A stretch of 64,000 nt of DNA from JABWBP01 sp964522165 (GTDB lineage: Bacteria; Calditrichota; Calditrichia; RBG-13-44-9; J075): NCBI GenBank assembly GCA_964522165.1, contig CAZFVV010000012.1:1-64000 (forward strand), read 5' to 3'. A model generated the notes under the pieces. That model had not been told where the DNA came from. It searched no databases and was given only the letters and a program-made list of their open reading frames with translations. The stretch's first letter is position 1; the number at the start of each line of letters is the position of its first letter. Shown piece after piece: positions 42,443 through 50,946 of the stretch. The translations under genes and the position numbers were made by a program.

Positions 42443-43408
42443 ATGCCGATTGTAGAGCCATCCTCCTACAACCCGCCGTTATTTTTCTCCGACGGCCATT
42501 TGCAAACCATCTTCCCCAATCTTTTCCGCAATGTAAAGGGCGTCCGATATCGCCGGGAACGCATTGATACCCCGGACGCCGATTTTATAGACCTGGATTG
42601 GTTACTTGTCGGTACAGAGAGGGCAGCCATCGTTTCCCACGGGTTAGAGGGCAATTCCGGGCGCAGCTACGTGTTGGGGATGGTGCGGGCGTTGAATCGC
42701 GCCGGGTGGGACGGCCTGGCCTGGAATTTCCGCGGTTGCAGCGGGGAACCGAACCGGCAGCTTCGTTCCTACCACAGCGGGGCAACAGAAGATCTGCACA
42801 CGGTGATAAGCCGGGTTATTTCCCTCAAGCGTTATCATCAAATCGCCCTGGTGGGATTCAGCCTGGGAGGGAACCTGACCCTGAAATACTTAGGAGAGCG
42901 GGCAGAGGCGGTTGACACGCGGATAAAAAGCGCCGCGGCCATTTCGGTTCCCTGCGACCTGGCGGGTTCTTCCCGGAAAATGGCCCGGCCGGCCAATCAA
43001 ATTTATATGCGGCGTTTCTTAAAAATGCTGCATCAAAAAATCAAGGCGAAAATGGAAATCCTCCCCGGCAAGCTCGATGACGCAGGGTTCGAGAAGATCA
43101 AAAACTTCAAAGATTTTGACGACCGCTACACCGCCCCGCTGCACGGGTTTGCCAGCGCGGAGGATTACTGGGAAAAGTGCAGCAGCCGGCAATTCCTCCC
43201 CCGCGTCGCCGTTCCCACCCTGATTATCAACGCCCGCAACGATCCTTTTCTGAGCGAAGAATGTTTTCCGGTAGCAGAAGCCCGGCGCAACCCGATGGTA
43301 TTCCTGGAAATGCCCGAATCGGGCGGGCACGTGGGTTTCGTGGAATTCAATTCCGCCGGAGAATACTGGTCGGAACGCCGGGCAACGGAATTTTTAAGTG
43401 ACCGGTGA
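42443..43408 (+). CDS. YheT-family alpha/beta hydrolase
   Basis: A 321-residue alpha/beta-hydrolase fold protein. Seen: the YheT-type N-terminus PLFFSDGHLQTIFPNLFR, the oxyanion-side SHGLEGNSGRSYV, NFRGCSGEPNR, the nucleophile Ser140 in GFSLGGN, Asp in NARNDPFLS and His in SGGHVGFVE. YheT/ABHD1-3-like proteins are esterases or lipases, often acting on lipids at the membrane; no signal peptide is present. It converges with the M13 gene, with 27 bp between stops. No Shine-Dalgarno is seen because a repeat array leads up to the start. Substrate unknown. Confidence 0.88.
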   Translation: MPIVEPSSYNPPLFFSDGHLQTIFPNLFRNVKGVRYRRERIDTPDADFIDLDWLLVGTERAAIVSHGLEGNSGRSYVLGMVRALNRAGWDGLAWNFRGCSGEPNRQLRSYHSGATEDLHTVISRVISLKRYHQIALVGFSLGGNLTLKYLGERAEAVDTRIKSAAAISVPCDLAGSSRKMARPANQIYMRRFLKMLHQKIKAKMEILPGKLDDAGFEKIKNFKDFDDRYTAPLHGFASAEDYWEKCSSRQFLPRVAVPTLIINARNDPFLSEECFPVAEARRNPMVFLEMPESGGHVGFVEFNSAGEYWSERRATEFLSDR

Positions 43409-43435
43409 ACCAGGAAAGGAAACCGATTTACCAGA

Positions 43436-45460
43436 TTACCAGATTTTCACCCGCATATCATCGGAGCGGTACATCACATCGCCCTCCTTTACGCCGAATG
43501 CCCGGTAAAACTCCGGCATATTCGAGAGCACCCCGATGGCGCGGTAGCGGCTGGGCGAGTGCGGATCGGTTAAAATCCGGCGGCGCAGTTCCTCGTCGCG
43601 GTACTTCCGCCGCCACACCTGGGCGTAACCGAGGAAAAAGCGCTGCTCCCCGGTAAATCCGTCGATTACCGGCGCTTCTTTGCCTTGCAGCGACATTTTG
43701 TATGCGCTGTACGCAATGGCCAGGCCGCCCAAATCGGCAATATTCTCTCCCAGGGTTAGCTCGCCATTCACCTGCATGGAATCCACCGGGTTGTAGCCGT
43801 TATACTGCTCGACCAGCACCCCGGCGCGTTTCTTGAATTCCGCGGCGTCCTGCTCGGTCCACCAGTCGAGAAGGTTGCCGTCGCCGTCGGATTTGCGCCC
43901 CTGGTCATCGAAGCCGTGGGTAATCTCGTGGCCGATCACCGCCCCAATAGCCCCGTAGTTTACCGCGTCATCCGCGGCCATGTTGAAAAAGGGCGGCTGC
44001 AGAATCGCGGCGGGGAAAACGATCTCATTCATAGCCGGGTTGTAATAGGCGTTGACGGTTTGGGGAGTCATGAACCACTCCTGGCGATCGATCGGCTTGC
44101 CTAATTTGTCGATCTCCCGCCGGTATTCCAGCATACTGGAGCGAAGATAATTTTGCAGCAGCTCATCTTTCTTGATCACCAATTGGGAGTAATCTTTCCA
44201 TTTATCCGGGTAACCGATCTTGGTATTGAATTTGGCTAACTTCGCCAGGGCTTGCTGTTTGGTTTCCGGGCTCATCCAGTCCAATTGCTGAATGCGTTCG
44301 CGGTAGGCGCGTTTCAAATTTTCCACTAACTCCACCATGCGCGCCTTTGCTTCCGGCTTAAAATACCGCTCCACGTAAATTCTGCCCACCACTTCCCCAA
44401 GCACGTCATTAACCCCGCTGACCGCCCTTTTCCAGCGCGGGCGGTTCTTTTCGATGCCGCTGAGGGTTTTCTGGCGGAACTCGAAGTGGGCATCCACAAA
44501 ACGCTGCGGTAAAAGCGGCGCTGCGCCGTCTAACAGCTTCCAGGCGCAGTAAGCTTTCCAATCCTCGACACTGTATTTGGCGAATATTCCGTTGAATCCC
44601 TCAAAAAAAGAAGGTTGCCGGATGATTACTTCCGGCGCGTTGGCAATATCCGATGCCTGCATAAAATAAGGCCAGTCAAAGTCCGGGGTCAGGCCGGCCA
44701 ATTGGGCCAGGGCAAATTTATTGTAGGTTTTATCGCGGTCGCGATTTTCCACCCGGGTCCAGTGGTATTGCGCCAGGCCGGTTTCCATTTCCATGATCCG
44801 GGCGGCTTTGGCGGCGGCGTTATCTTGCCCGCCCAGGGTAAGGATTTTCTCGATATAAGCGAGATATTTCCGGCGAATCTCCTGAAATTTGGCGTCATCC
44901 TTGAAATAATAGTCGCGGTCCGGCAAGCCCAAGCCGGATTGGTTGAAATAGAGAATGTATTCGGTGGAATTTTTCAAATCCTGGTTGACCCAGAACCCAA
45001 AGGGCGTCTGAAGCTGCACCTTGTTGAAATGGGCAAACTGCTTGATCAAGTCCTGGCGGGTGGCGATCTTGCGGATCTGCGCCAAATCCTTCTCAATCGG
45101 CTTCAAGCCTAATTTTTCGACCCGGGCGGTATCCATGTAGCTCAGGTAGAAGTCGCCAACCTTCTGGGCGTCGGATCCTTCCGGTTTGTCGGCGGCACGG
45201 GCCGATTCTTCAATGATCTCCCGAAGATTTTTTTCGCTTTCGTCGAACAATTCCGTAGCTGCTCCATAATTCGATTTGTCTTCGGGGATAACGGTTTTTT
45301 GCAGCCAGGCCCCGTTGACGTAACCGTAGAAATCATCCTGCGGGCGGGCGGTCACGTCGAAATTTTCGCGGTCGATGCCCGATTGAAGTTTCGATTCCGA
45401 ACTGTCGGCAACCAGGCCGGCCGTGAACAGTATTAGCGCCAGAAACAGTATTTTCTTCAT
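43436..45460 (-). CDS. M13-family metalloendopeptidase (neprilysin/PepO type), exported
   Basis: A 674-residue zinc peptidase. Signal peptide 1-19 (MKKILFLALILFTAGLVAD). N-terminal M13 domain begins ARPQDDFYGYVNGAWLQKTVIPEDK. Catalytic part holds NAYYNPAMNEIVFPAAILQPPFF, the zinc site HEITHGFDD (His511, Glu512, His515), the third ligand in GENIADLGG, and the C-terminal RAIGVLSNMPEFYRAFGV with conserved substrate-binding residues. M13 enzymes cut oligopeptides, so this would finish digestion begun by the large peptidases. The ATG at 45460 has AAGGAGA upstream; a longer frame starts 29 codons earlier without one. Confidence 0.94.
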   Translation of the reverse strand: MKKILFLALILFTAGLVADSSESKLQSGIDRENFDVTARPQDDFYGYVNGAWLQKTVIPEDKSNYGAATELFDESEKNLREIIEESARAADKPEGSDAQKVGDFYLSYMDTARVEKLGLKPIEKDLAQIRKIATRQDLIKQFAHFNKVQLQTPFGFWVNQDLKNSTEYILYFNQSGLGLPDRDYYFKDDAKFQEIRRKYLAYIEKILTLGGQDNAAAKAARIMEMETGLAQYHWTRVENRDRDKTYNKFALAQLAGLTPDFDWPYFMQASDIANAPEVIIRQPSFFEGFNGIFAKYSVEDWKAYCAWKLLDGAAPLLPQRFVDAHFEFRQKTLSGIEKNRPRWKRAVSGVNDVLGEVVGRIYVERYFKPEAKARMVELVENLKRAYRERIQQLDWMSPETKQQALAKLAKFNTKIGYPDKWKDYSQLVIKKDELLQNYLRSSMLEYRREIDKLGKPIDRQEWFMTPQTVNAYYNPAMNEIVFPAAILQPPFFNMAADDAVNYGAIGAVIGHEITHGFDDQGRKSDGDGNLLDWWTEQDAAEFKKRAGVLVEQYNGYNPVDSMQVNGELTLGENIADLGGLAIAYSAYKMSLQGKEAPVIDGFTGEQRFFLGYAQVWRRKYRDEELRRRILTDPHSPSRYRAIGVLSNMPEFYRAFGVKEGDVMYRSDDMRVKIW

Positions 45461-45634
45461 ACATTGTCTCCTTGTTTGGGGGTGAATAGCAACTCTCCAT
45501 AACGCGGATATACCGTATTTCTCCCGCAAAGTTTTCATCTTTTTCACAAAAGAATTGGGTAACAGGCGGAAAAATCTACCGCATGATCACTGGTCGATAG
45601 GATCGCTATGCTTCGAGTGGTTGTAATCGAGGCT

Positions 45635-46168
45635 TTATTGCGGAGGAAAGGATTTCATAATCTTTGCAACCATTTCATCCAAATCCTGCTGCATTTCTTC
45701 GGCTTCGCTGTCGCGATAATTCTTGAGGATACTGCTGCCGGCTCCCCGCCAGACGATCTCTTTGGCGACCGGATCGATCACGTCGATCACCAGCGTGCCT
45801 TCATCAACGTACCCCAGGCTTATGTATCCTCCGTCATACACTCCCCAGGTGGTTGGGCCGGCGATCTGGTTTACCTGCGTTTTGGTTTCCGCCACCCCGT
45901 GAACGGCCACCACAAAATCGGCATTTTCCAGCTCCCCCAAATTGAATCCCTTATCTTGCAAAGCCTTGTTGACGGAATTCTCGACCCGCTTCAATACCCG
46001 GGGGTGTTTGGACAATTCATCATTGGGATTGACTTTAATTCCCAAAATCCAGCCGTAGGTTTTAAATTTGCTGAAGTCGGCATCTTTCTTGTGGCTCGAT
46101 TTGACCTTAACGGATGAACAGGCCGACCCTAAGACCAGCGCTGCCATGAGAAACACGATCATTTTCAA
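45635..46168 (-). CDS. DUF4136 lipoprotein
   Basis: A 177-residue lipoprotein with lipobox LGSAC (Cys17) after MKMIVFLMAALV. The body matches DUF4136: SSHKKDADFSKFKTYGWI near the start, VENSVNKALQDKGFNL, ADFVVAVHGVAETKTQV, TLVIDVIDPVAKEIVWRGAG and a helical end EEMQQDLDEMVAKIMKSFPP. This family sits in the outer membrane or periplasm of many FCB and Proteobacteria and has no known activity. AGGAGAT lies upstream of the ATG. Between the M13 and radA genes, apparently as a single unit. Confidence 0.88.
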   Translation of the reverse strand: MKMIVFLMAALVLGSACSSVKVKSSHKKDADFSKFKTYGWILGIKVNPNDELSKHPRVLKRVENSVNKALQDKGFNLGELENADFVVAVHGVAETKTQVNQIAGPTTWGVYDGGYISLGYVDEGTLVIDVIDPVAKEIVWRGAGSSILKNYRDSEAEEMQQDLDEMVAKIMKSFPPQ

Positions 46169-46252
46169 AGAGGATCTCCTTTAGGAAATGGGTTAAAAGT
46201 GAACCAAACCATTCTGAAGCTTGAATCGCAGGTTTTTGCCTGTCCCTCTCCC

Positions 46253-46303
46253 CTACGCAATACGGAATCCGCATTACGTGTTTCGTATTACGTATCACGC
46301 TTC
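46253..46303. repeat. TACGCAATACGGAATCCG / CGTATTACGTATCACGC array overlapping the radA end
   Basis: Same class as 15638-15687 and 22668-22703. The last codons and stop of radA (VKRDT, stop at 46288-46290) are written in this array, so the repeat either replaced or extended the gene's terminus. Confidence 0.6.
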
Positions 46304-47664
46304 ACGGGCAGCAGCAGCTCGCTCACCGCGGCCACCGGGGAGAGCAGCAGGGAAAATTTTTTGCGCGCCGCCGGTTCCGGCAGGTTGCGGGCCGAGAGGT
46401 AGGCCTGCTTGAAACCCATTTTCTGCGCTTCCTGCAAGCGTTTTTCGATGAACGACACCGGGCGCACGTCCCCGCCCAGGCCCAACTCTCCGATGTAAAC
46501 CGCATCCGCGTCTAAGGGCTGCTCCTGGCGGCTGGAGTAGAGCGCCGCGGCAATGCCCAGGTCGATAGCGGGATCGTCGAGGCGCAGCCCCCCGGCCACT
46601 TTTACGAACACGTCGTGGATGCCGAAGCTGAGCCGGCAATACTTTTCTAAAATCGCCAGCACCAGCGCCAGGCGGCGGTAATCGAAGCCGCTGACAGTGC
46701 GCTGCGGCGTGCCGTAATTGGAGCGGCTGACCAGCGCCTGCACTTCCACTAACAGCGGACGAGTCCCTTCGTAGGTGCACACGATGCTGCTGCCCACCAC
46801 CGGCTTCTGGTGCGGGTCCATGAACAGGCCGGAGACGTTTTTCACTTCCCGCAGCCCGTCGCTCAGCATCTCGAACACCCCCAACTCATTGGAAGCCCCG
46901 AAGCGGTTCTTCACCGAGCGGATGATGCGGTGCTGCAAAGTATTGCCCTCGAAATACACCACCACGTCCACCAGGTGCTCTAAAATTTTCGGCCCCGCCA
47001 CCGCGCCTTCCTTGGTCACGTGCCCGATCAAAAACAAAGTATATTGGTTTTCTTTGGCCTGGCGGAACAGCCGGGCGGCGCACTCCCGCACCTGCCCCAC
47101 GTTGCCGGGCGCGCCGGAGAATTCCGGGTTATACACCGCCTGGATGGAATCCACCACCACCACCTGCGGCTGGATTTGGGCAATGTGATATTCGATATCT
47201 TCCACGTTAGTCTCGGTGAGCACCAGCAGCTCTTCCGAAGCGCCGCGCAGCCGGGAAGCGCGGTTTTTAAGCTGCTGCTGCGACTCTTCCCCACTGACGT
47301 AGAGGGATTTCAGCCCTCTTTTCTGCAACTGCATCAGCACTTGCAGCATCAGGGTGGATTTGCCGATGCCCGGCTCCCCGGCTAACAAGATTACCGAGGC
47401 GGGGAAAATTCCCCCGCCTAATACCCGGTCGAACTCCTCGCTGGCGCTAGAGATGCGCCTCTCAGAATCCTCCCTGGGGATTTGCGCGAGCGGAACCGGG
47501 CGGGTGCGCGGCGGCGCGGCTTTCTGTTTCTGCGCCTGCGGGGTAACAGTCTCCTCAACAAAGGTGTTCCATTCCCCACACTCTGTGCACTTTCCCATCC
47601 ACTTGGAGGACTGGTAGCCGCAGTTCTGGCAGACGTAAATTTGTTTAGATTTGGGTTTGGGCAT
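46288..47664 (-). CDS. radA: DNA repair protein RadA (Sms)
   Basis: A 458-residue RecA-like ATPase that promotes branch migration and recombination intermediate processing. Seen: N-terminal zinc finger CQNC...CTEC (Cys12, 15, 26, 29), Walker A GEPGIGKS (96-103), Walker B VVVDSIQAV, the RadA signature VKNRFGASNELG, and a C-terminal Lon-like domain (GGLRLDDPAIDLGIAAALYSS, GELGLGGDVRPV, RLQEAQKMGFKQAYLS). The ATG at 47664 is used; a GTG three codons upstream also is in frame. The C-terminus VKRDT lies in a repeat array. Cytosolic. Confidence 0.95.
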   Translation of the reverse strand: MPKPKSKQIYVCQNCGYQSSKWMGKCTECGEWNTFVEETVTPQAQKQKAAPPRTRPVPLAQIPREDSERRISSASEEFDRVLGGGIFPASVILLAGEPGIGKSTLMLQVLMQLQKRGLKSLYVSGEESQQQLKNRASRLRGASEELLVLTETNVEDIEYHIAQIQPQVVVVDSIQAVYNPEFSGAPGNVGQVRECAARLFRQAKENQYTLFLIGHVTKEGAVAGPKILEHLVDVVVYFEGNTLQHRIIRSVKNRFGASNELGVFEMLSDGLREVKNVSGLFMDPHQKPVVGSSIVCTYEGTRPLLVEVQALVSRSNYGTPQRTVSGFDYRRLALVLAILEKYCRLSFGIHDVFVKVAGGLRLDDPAIDLGIAAALYSSRQEQPLDADAVYIGELGLGGDVRPVSFIEKRLQEAQKMGFKQAYLSARNLPEPAARKKFSLLLSPVAAVSELLLPVKRDT

Positions 47665-47688
47665 GGCCTTCACATTTGAAAATCCTGG

Positions 47689-47775
47689 CTAATATCCCGA
47701 TATTTTTCTATGCAACTCAAATTCTTTTTTGAGGCCCTGGTTTTCCAGGTAAGAATCAATATGGTTATGATCCAT
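47689..47775 (-). CDS. Possible 28-residue leader peptide upstream of radA
   Basis: ATG at 47775 with GAGGAGAGA about 7 nt upstream opens a 28-codon frame, MDHNHIDSYLENQGLKKEFE then LHRKISGY, that stops 24 bp before the radA ATG. The ribosome-binding site is better than radA's own, so translation of this frame could be coupled to radA. No homology is recognised and the frame may be chance. It could also be the remnant of a longer gene. Confidence 0.3.
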   Translation of the reverse strand: MDHNHIDSYLENQGLKKEFELHRKISGY

Positions 47776-47957
47776 GATGGTCTCTCCTCATTCCGCGCCT
47801 AAATTAACCTGCTTTCACCGGGAAAACAACCGCAAATCCGCTTGTGCGTTTTGGCAGCACCCGCTTGTGGCTGATCCTGAATCCGGCGTGAATAAATTGA
47901 GTTGAAAACCGTTCACAAAGAGCTTATTTTAGGGCAACAACATAAAGTGGGGCTCCT

Positions 47958-48197
47958 ATGGCAAAATATATTTACACGGTGATTTTTGAGCCATTAGGTG
48001 AAGGGGGTTACAATGTGGTCGTACCAGCCTTGCCGGATATTTGCACCTTTGGCGAAACCCTGGAAGAGGCTCGTGCAATGGCAGCAGATGCCATCAAATG
48101 CTCCCTGGAAGGCCGGCTTGAATTAGGCCAACCCATTCCTCACGATGGCATCATTGATCGTGAACCAGTGAAAGAGGAGATCGCAATTACCATTTAA
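47958..48197 (+). CDS. hicB: HicB-family antitoxin
   Basis: A 79-residue protein with the HicB partial RNase H-like fold: KYIYTVIFEPLGEGGYNVVVPALPDICTFGETLEEARAMAADAIKCSLEGRLELGQPIP. It lacks a C-terminal DNA-binding domain, as in short HicBs. The toxin gene follows 12 bp downstream. In HicBA systems HicB blocks the HicA active site. Lies on the opposite strand to radA and radC and is AT-richer than they are, suggesting acquisition. Confidence 0.88.
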   Translation: MAKYIYTVIFEPLGEGGYNVVVPALPDICTFGETLEEARAMAADAIKCSLEGRLELGQPIPHDGIIDREPVKEEIAITI

Positions 48198-48209
48198 CCC
48201 TTTTTCGCG

Positions 48210-48437
48210 ATGCCCAAACTACCCTTGATATCCGGGAAAAAACTTCTCAAAGCCCTGCTCAAAGCAGGGTTTCTGATTTCTCGACAAACCGGAAGCCACG
48301 CGCAGCTATATCATCCCGATAAACCTGACGTTCTGGTGACAATTCCGGTGCATAATAAAGACCTCCCTAAAGGCACACTTAAAAACATCTTGCGCCAGGC
48401 GGAATTGAGCGTTGATGATCTCCTCACGCTCCTATAA
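48210..48437 (+). CDS. hicA: HicA-family mRNA interferase toxin
   Basis: A 75-residue protein with the dsRBD-like HicA fold: SGKKLLKALLKAGFLISRQTGSHAQLYHP, with His30 in GSHAQL as the catalytic residue, followed by VTIPVHNKDLPKGTLKNILRQAELSVDDLL. All of these are the HicA core. It cleaves mRNA during translation when free of HicB. Encoded just after hicB. Confidence 0.9.
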   Translation: MPKLPLISGKKLLKALLKAGFLISRQTGSHAQLYHPDKPDVLVTIPVHNKDLPKGTLKNILRQAELSVDDLLTLL

Positions 48438-48445
48438 TAACCACT

Positions 48446-48482
48446 GGGGGTAGGATGAAAGATTCCTCACCCCCCTACCCCT
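48446..48482. terminator. Possible shared terminator between hicA and radC
   Basis: GGGGGTAGG (48446-48454) is complementary, with one mismatch, to CCTACCCCT near 48474-48482. The loop is about 20 nt and there is no strong T tract. It lies between convergent stops and overlaps the radC stop codon. Confidence 0.4.
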
Positions 48483-49185
48483 CTATCAATCCCGCCTCCC
48501 GGAAACTGAAATACCTCCCCTGCCCGATGATGATATGATCGAGCACCGGAATATCCAGCAGCCGGCCCGCCTCCTGCATGCGCCGGGTGATGTTTTTATC
48601 CTCCTGGGATGGCTCCGCCTCCCCGGAAGGATGGTTGTGCAGCAAAATGACGCTGGCCGCGGATTCTAAAATCGCGGATTTGAACACTTCCCGGGGATGC
48701 ACCAGCGAGGAGTTGAGAATGCCTTCGCTGATCTGCACGTCGCGGATGAGGGCGTTGGCGCTGTTGAGCACCAGGATGATGAATATTTCTTTTTTGAGGT
48801 GGGAGAGCCGCGGCCCGTAACGCTGGTACACCACTTCGGGATCGGTCACTTTCAGCTTGCGCGTGATCGGCGCGCTGGCAATGCGCCGGGCAATCTCGAA
48901 GGCGGCGATCAAGGTGACCGCCTTGACCGGCCCGATGCCCTTGAACTGGAAAAACTCCCGGTAGTCCAGGGAAGACAACTCCTGCAAATTGCCATAGCGA
49001 GTGATGATGGTGCGGGCCAGGTCCACCGCGGTTTGTTTGCGCGCCCCGGTGCGCAGCAGAATCGCCAGCAACTCCGATTCGCTCAGCCGCTCCGGGCCTA
49101 ATTCCATCAGCTTTTCCCGGGGACGCTCGCCCTCCGGCCAGTCTTTGATTTTGGTATAATATAAACCGCTCTCTTCGATTTCCAT
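48475..49185 (-). CDS. radC: RadC-family JAMM protein
   Basis: A 236-residue protein. N-terminal helix-hairpin-helix-like UPF0758 part (RPREKLMELGPERLSESELLAILLRTGARKQTAVDLARTI, FFQFKGIGPVKAVTLIAAFE) and a C-terminal JAB/MPN domain with the metal motif HNHPSGEAEPSQED. Named for DNA repair, though that role in E. coli RadC has been withdrawn; an effect on recombination or competence is still debated. Its start at 49185 follows a weak ribosome-binding region. Neighbour radA is on the same strand, with hicBA inserted between them. Confidence 0.92.
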   Translation of the reverse strand: MEIEESGLYYTKIKDWPEGERPREKLMELGPERLSESELLAILLRTGARKQTAVDLARTIITRYGNLQELSSLDYREFFQFKGIGPVKAVTLIAAFEIARRIASAPITRKLKVTDPEVVYQRYGPRLSHLKKEIFIILVLNSANALIRDVQISEGILNSSLVHPREVFKSAILESAASVILLHNHPSGEAEPSQEDKNITRRMQEAGRLLDIPVLDHIIIGQGRYFSFREAGLIEG

Positions 49186-49233
49186 GGGATGCCCCGGTCA
49201 GATTTGATTACACTTGTTCAGGTTAAATTGGGA

Positions 49234-49292
49234 GTTGGAGTGCGATGCTTTTACATCACTGCAACCCCGGATAGGCGGGGTTGCACTCCTTT
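49234..49292. repeat. Nested palindromic element, GGAGTGC class
   Basis: GGAGTGC (49237-49243) pairs with GCACTCC (49283-49289). Inside, GTGCGATG / CATCAC and GCAACCCC (49261-49268) / GGGGTTGC (49277-49284) form smaller hairpins. The outer word matches the element ends at 2689-2874. No gene on the + strand precedes it, so I do not call it a terminator. Confidence 0.55.
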
Positions 49293-49417
49293 TATGGTAA
49301 TCCTCACTGAAGTGAGGCAATCTTCTTTCATGCGCCGGTTAGAGTATAACCAAAATATCGCAAAAATTCAACCGGGCTGTGTTTAATAAATCGCGAATGA
49401 ACGCGAACAAGAGACTC

Positions 49418-50929
49418 TCAAGGGTGTTCGAGTGTCGCGCCGCGGCATTCATACAACGTCCACAAGGGGGTTCGCTCCATCCAGTTATTGACGTTGAAAT
49501 ATTTTACGAACGCCGGGAGCACCTGGTACACCCGGGAACACTCCGGCCCCTCCAGCGCCGGATCGGTTTTGAATTTCTGGGTGGCAAACAATATCGTCTT
49601 GCCGCTGTTGGCGTCGTAACGCGCCAACTCCTCCACATTTTCCACCTTCAGCACTTTCAGCTCTTTTTTCTTGTAAAAATTGAGCGGAACCGCCCTGGAA
49701 AAAGGGTTTCGCTCGATATAGAGAACTTCCGTGGTAGCGGGATCATAATTTTCATAAATATATTGATACAAAGATATCTGCATATCCGCGGGTTTGAAGC
49801 AGACAATCAATAAAAGCGCCGTATTCACGGCAAGGAATAAGCGCAGCAGCGGTTTCCGCCAGTTTTGCGCCAGATTTTTGAGACCCTGAAATCGCGCATC
49901 CTCCTTGATCGCCTGGAGGGAGAAAATTAACATCAGCGGAAAAACATTGACAAGGGGAAAGAGAAAGCGCATTTCTTTATGGCCGATGAATAAGTGCAGC
50001 ACCATGAAGGGCAGGGTCGTCCAGGTCAGGGAATGACGGGGAAGATAGATCCACACAAAAAGCGGGCAGATGATCATAAAAATGCTGAACGGCGGAACCC
50101 CCTTCAGGAAAATTTCCTTGAAGTAATGCCACCAGGGCTGGATGCCAAATTGCGATACCTTGTCGTGCAGAATGTTAGCCCGAAAATAGTTCCAGGCGGT
50201 AAACGTCCACTCCCCGTAAAACCAGTAATCCGCCAGCACGCCGATGAGAACCGCCGCAGCGATTCCCAAAGCCATCGCCAGCAGGTTTGCGCAGCGCTCT
50301 TTTTTGATAAATATCAGCCACAGCCCTAACCCGGCAATCAGCACCCCGGCCTGGAATCTAATGATAAAGGAAAAGCCTAACAGAACGCCGCTGAGGAATT
50401 CCTTCCAATAATATCGCGCAGCAGCGCCGGAAGGAGGTCGGGAAAGATGGATCAACGCGAAACCGCTCCAAAACGCCAGGCCGGCCCAGTTTTCGGAAGA
50501 AAATCGCGCGTGGAGGTAGGGAAGAAACCAGGTGAGCAAGGAGAAAAACAGCAGCCATTTTTTCAGAAAACCGGCGCGAATTTCACGGTCGAAGGCGCGG
50601 ATCAACCAGAACATGCACGCCAGGGAGAGCAGGGCGGATACAATCCGCAGCGCCATCGCCTGCCAAAAGGGATTCTCCGCGGAATACGCATTGAAAACTT
50701 TGATAAGCCCGTAGGCCAGGGCCGGTTGGATGGCCGGCCTGAGCCGCTCCCGGTATTCCCAGGCCAGGTCCTGCTCCCCGGCAATTTCCAATTTGAAGGC
50801 CGCGAACTCCAAAATCTGGAAATGTTCGTCAACCTGGAAGTACCCGGCGCTGAAAATCGCCGCAGCCAGGTGCGCCAATACCCCGGCGATGATGATTTTC
50901 CGGTTCGCGGGCCAAAGCTCGTTCAGCAA
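49418..50929 (-). CDS. GT22-like (Alg9/PIG-B type) mannosyltransferase, membrane protein
   Basis: A 503-residue polytopic membrane protein with about 9-11 hydrophobic helices. The first extramembrane loop has FQVDEHFQILEF, the acidic DEHxQ motif of GT-C family GT22 enzymes, and a later loop has HKEMRFLFPL, the second GT22 signature (as in eukaryotic Alg9, Alg12 and PIG-B). Such enzymes move a sugar from a polyprenyl-phosphate donor to a lipid glycan outside the cytoplasmic membrane. In bacteria they are uncommon. A GT9 gene is 17 bp upstream on the same strand. Acceptor unknown. Confidence 0.78.
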   Translation of the reverse strand: MLNELWPANRKIIIAGVLAHLAAAIFSAGYFQVDEHFQILEFAAFKLEIAGEQDLAWEYRERLRPAIQPALAYGLIKVFNAYSAENPFWQAMALRIVSALLSLACMFWLIRAFDREIRAGFLKKWLLFFSLLTWFLPYLHARFSSENWAGLAFWSGFALIHLSRPPSGAAARYYWKEFLSGVLLGFSFIIRFQAGVLIAGLGLWLIFIKKERCANLLAMALGIAAAVLIGVLADYWFYGEWTFTAWNYFRANILHDKVSQFGIQPWWHYFKEIFLKGVPPFSIFMIICPLFVWIYLPRHSLTWTTLPFMVLHLFIGHKEMRFLFPLVNVFPLMLIFSLQAIKEDARFQGLKNLAQNWRKPLLRLFLAVNTALLLIVCFKPADMQISLYQYIYENYDPATTEVLYIERNPFSRAVPLNFYKKKELKVLKVENVEELARYDANSGKTILFATQKFKTDPALEGPECSRVYQVLPAFVKYFNVNNWMERTPLWTLYECRGATLEHP

Positions 50930-50946
50930 TGAAATTTCCCGGCAAT

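Noticed and set aside
49189..49386. 65-residue frame between radC and the GT22-like gene
   Set aside because: It runs through a nested palindrome and has no recognisable features.
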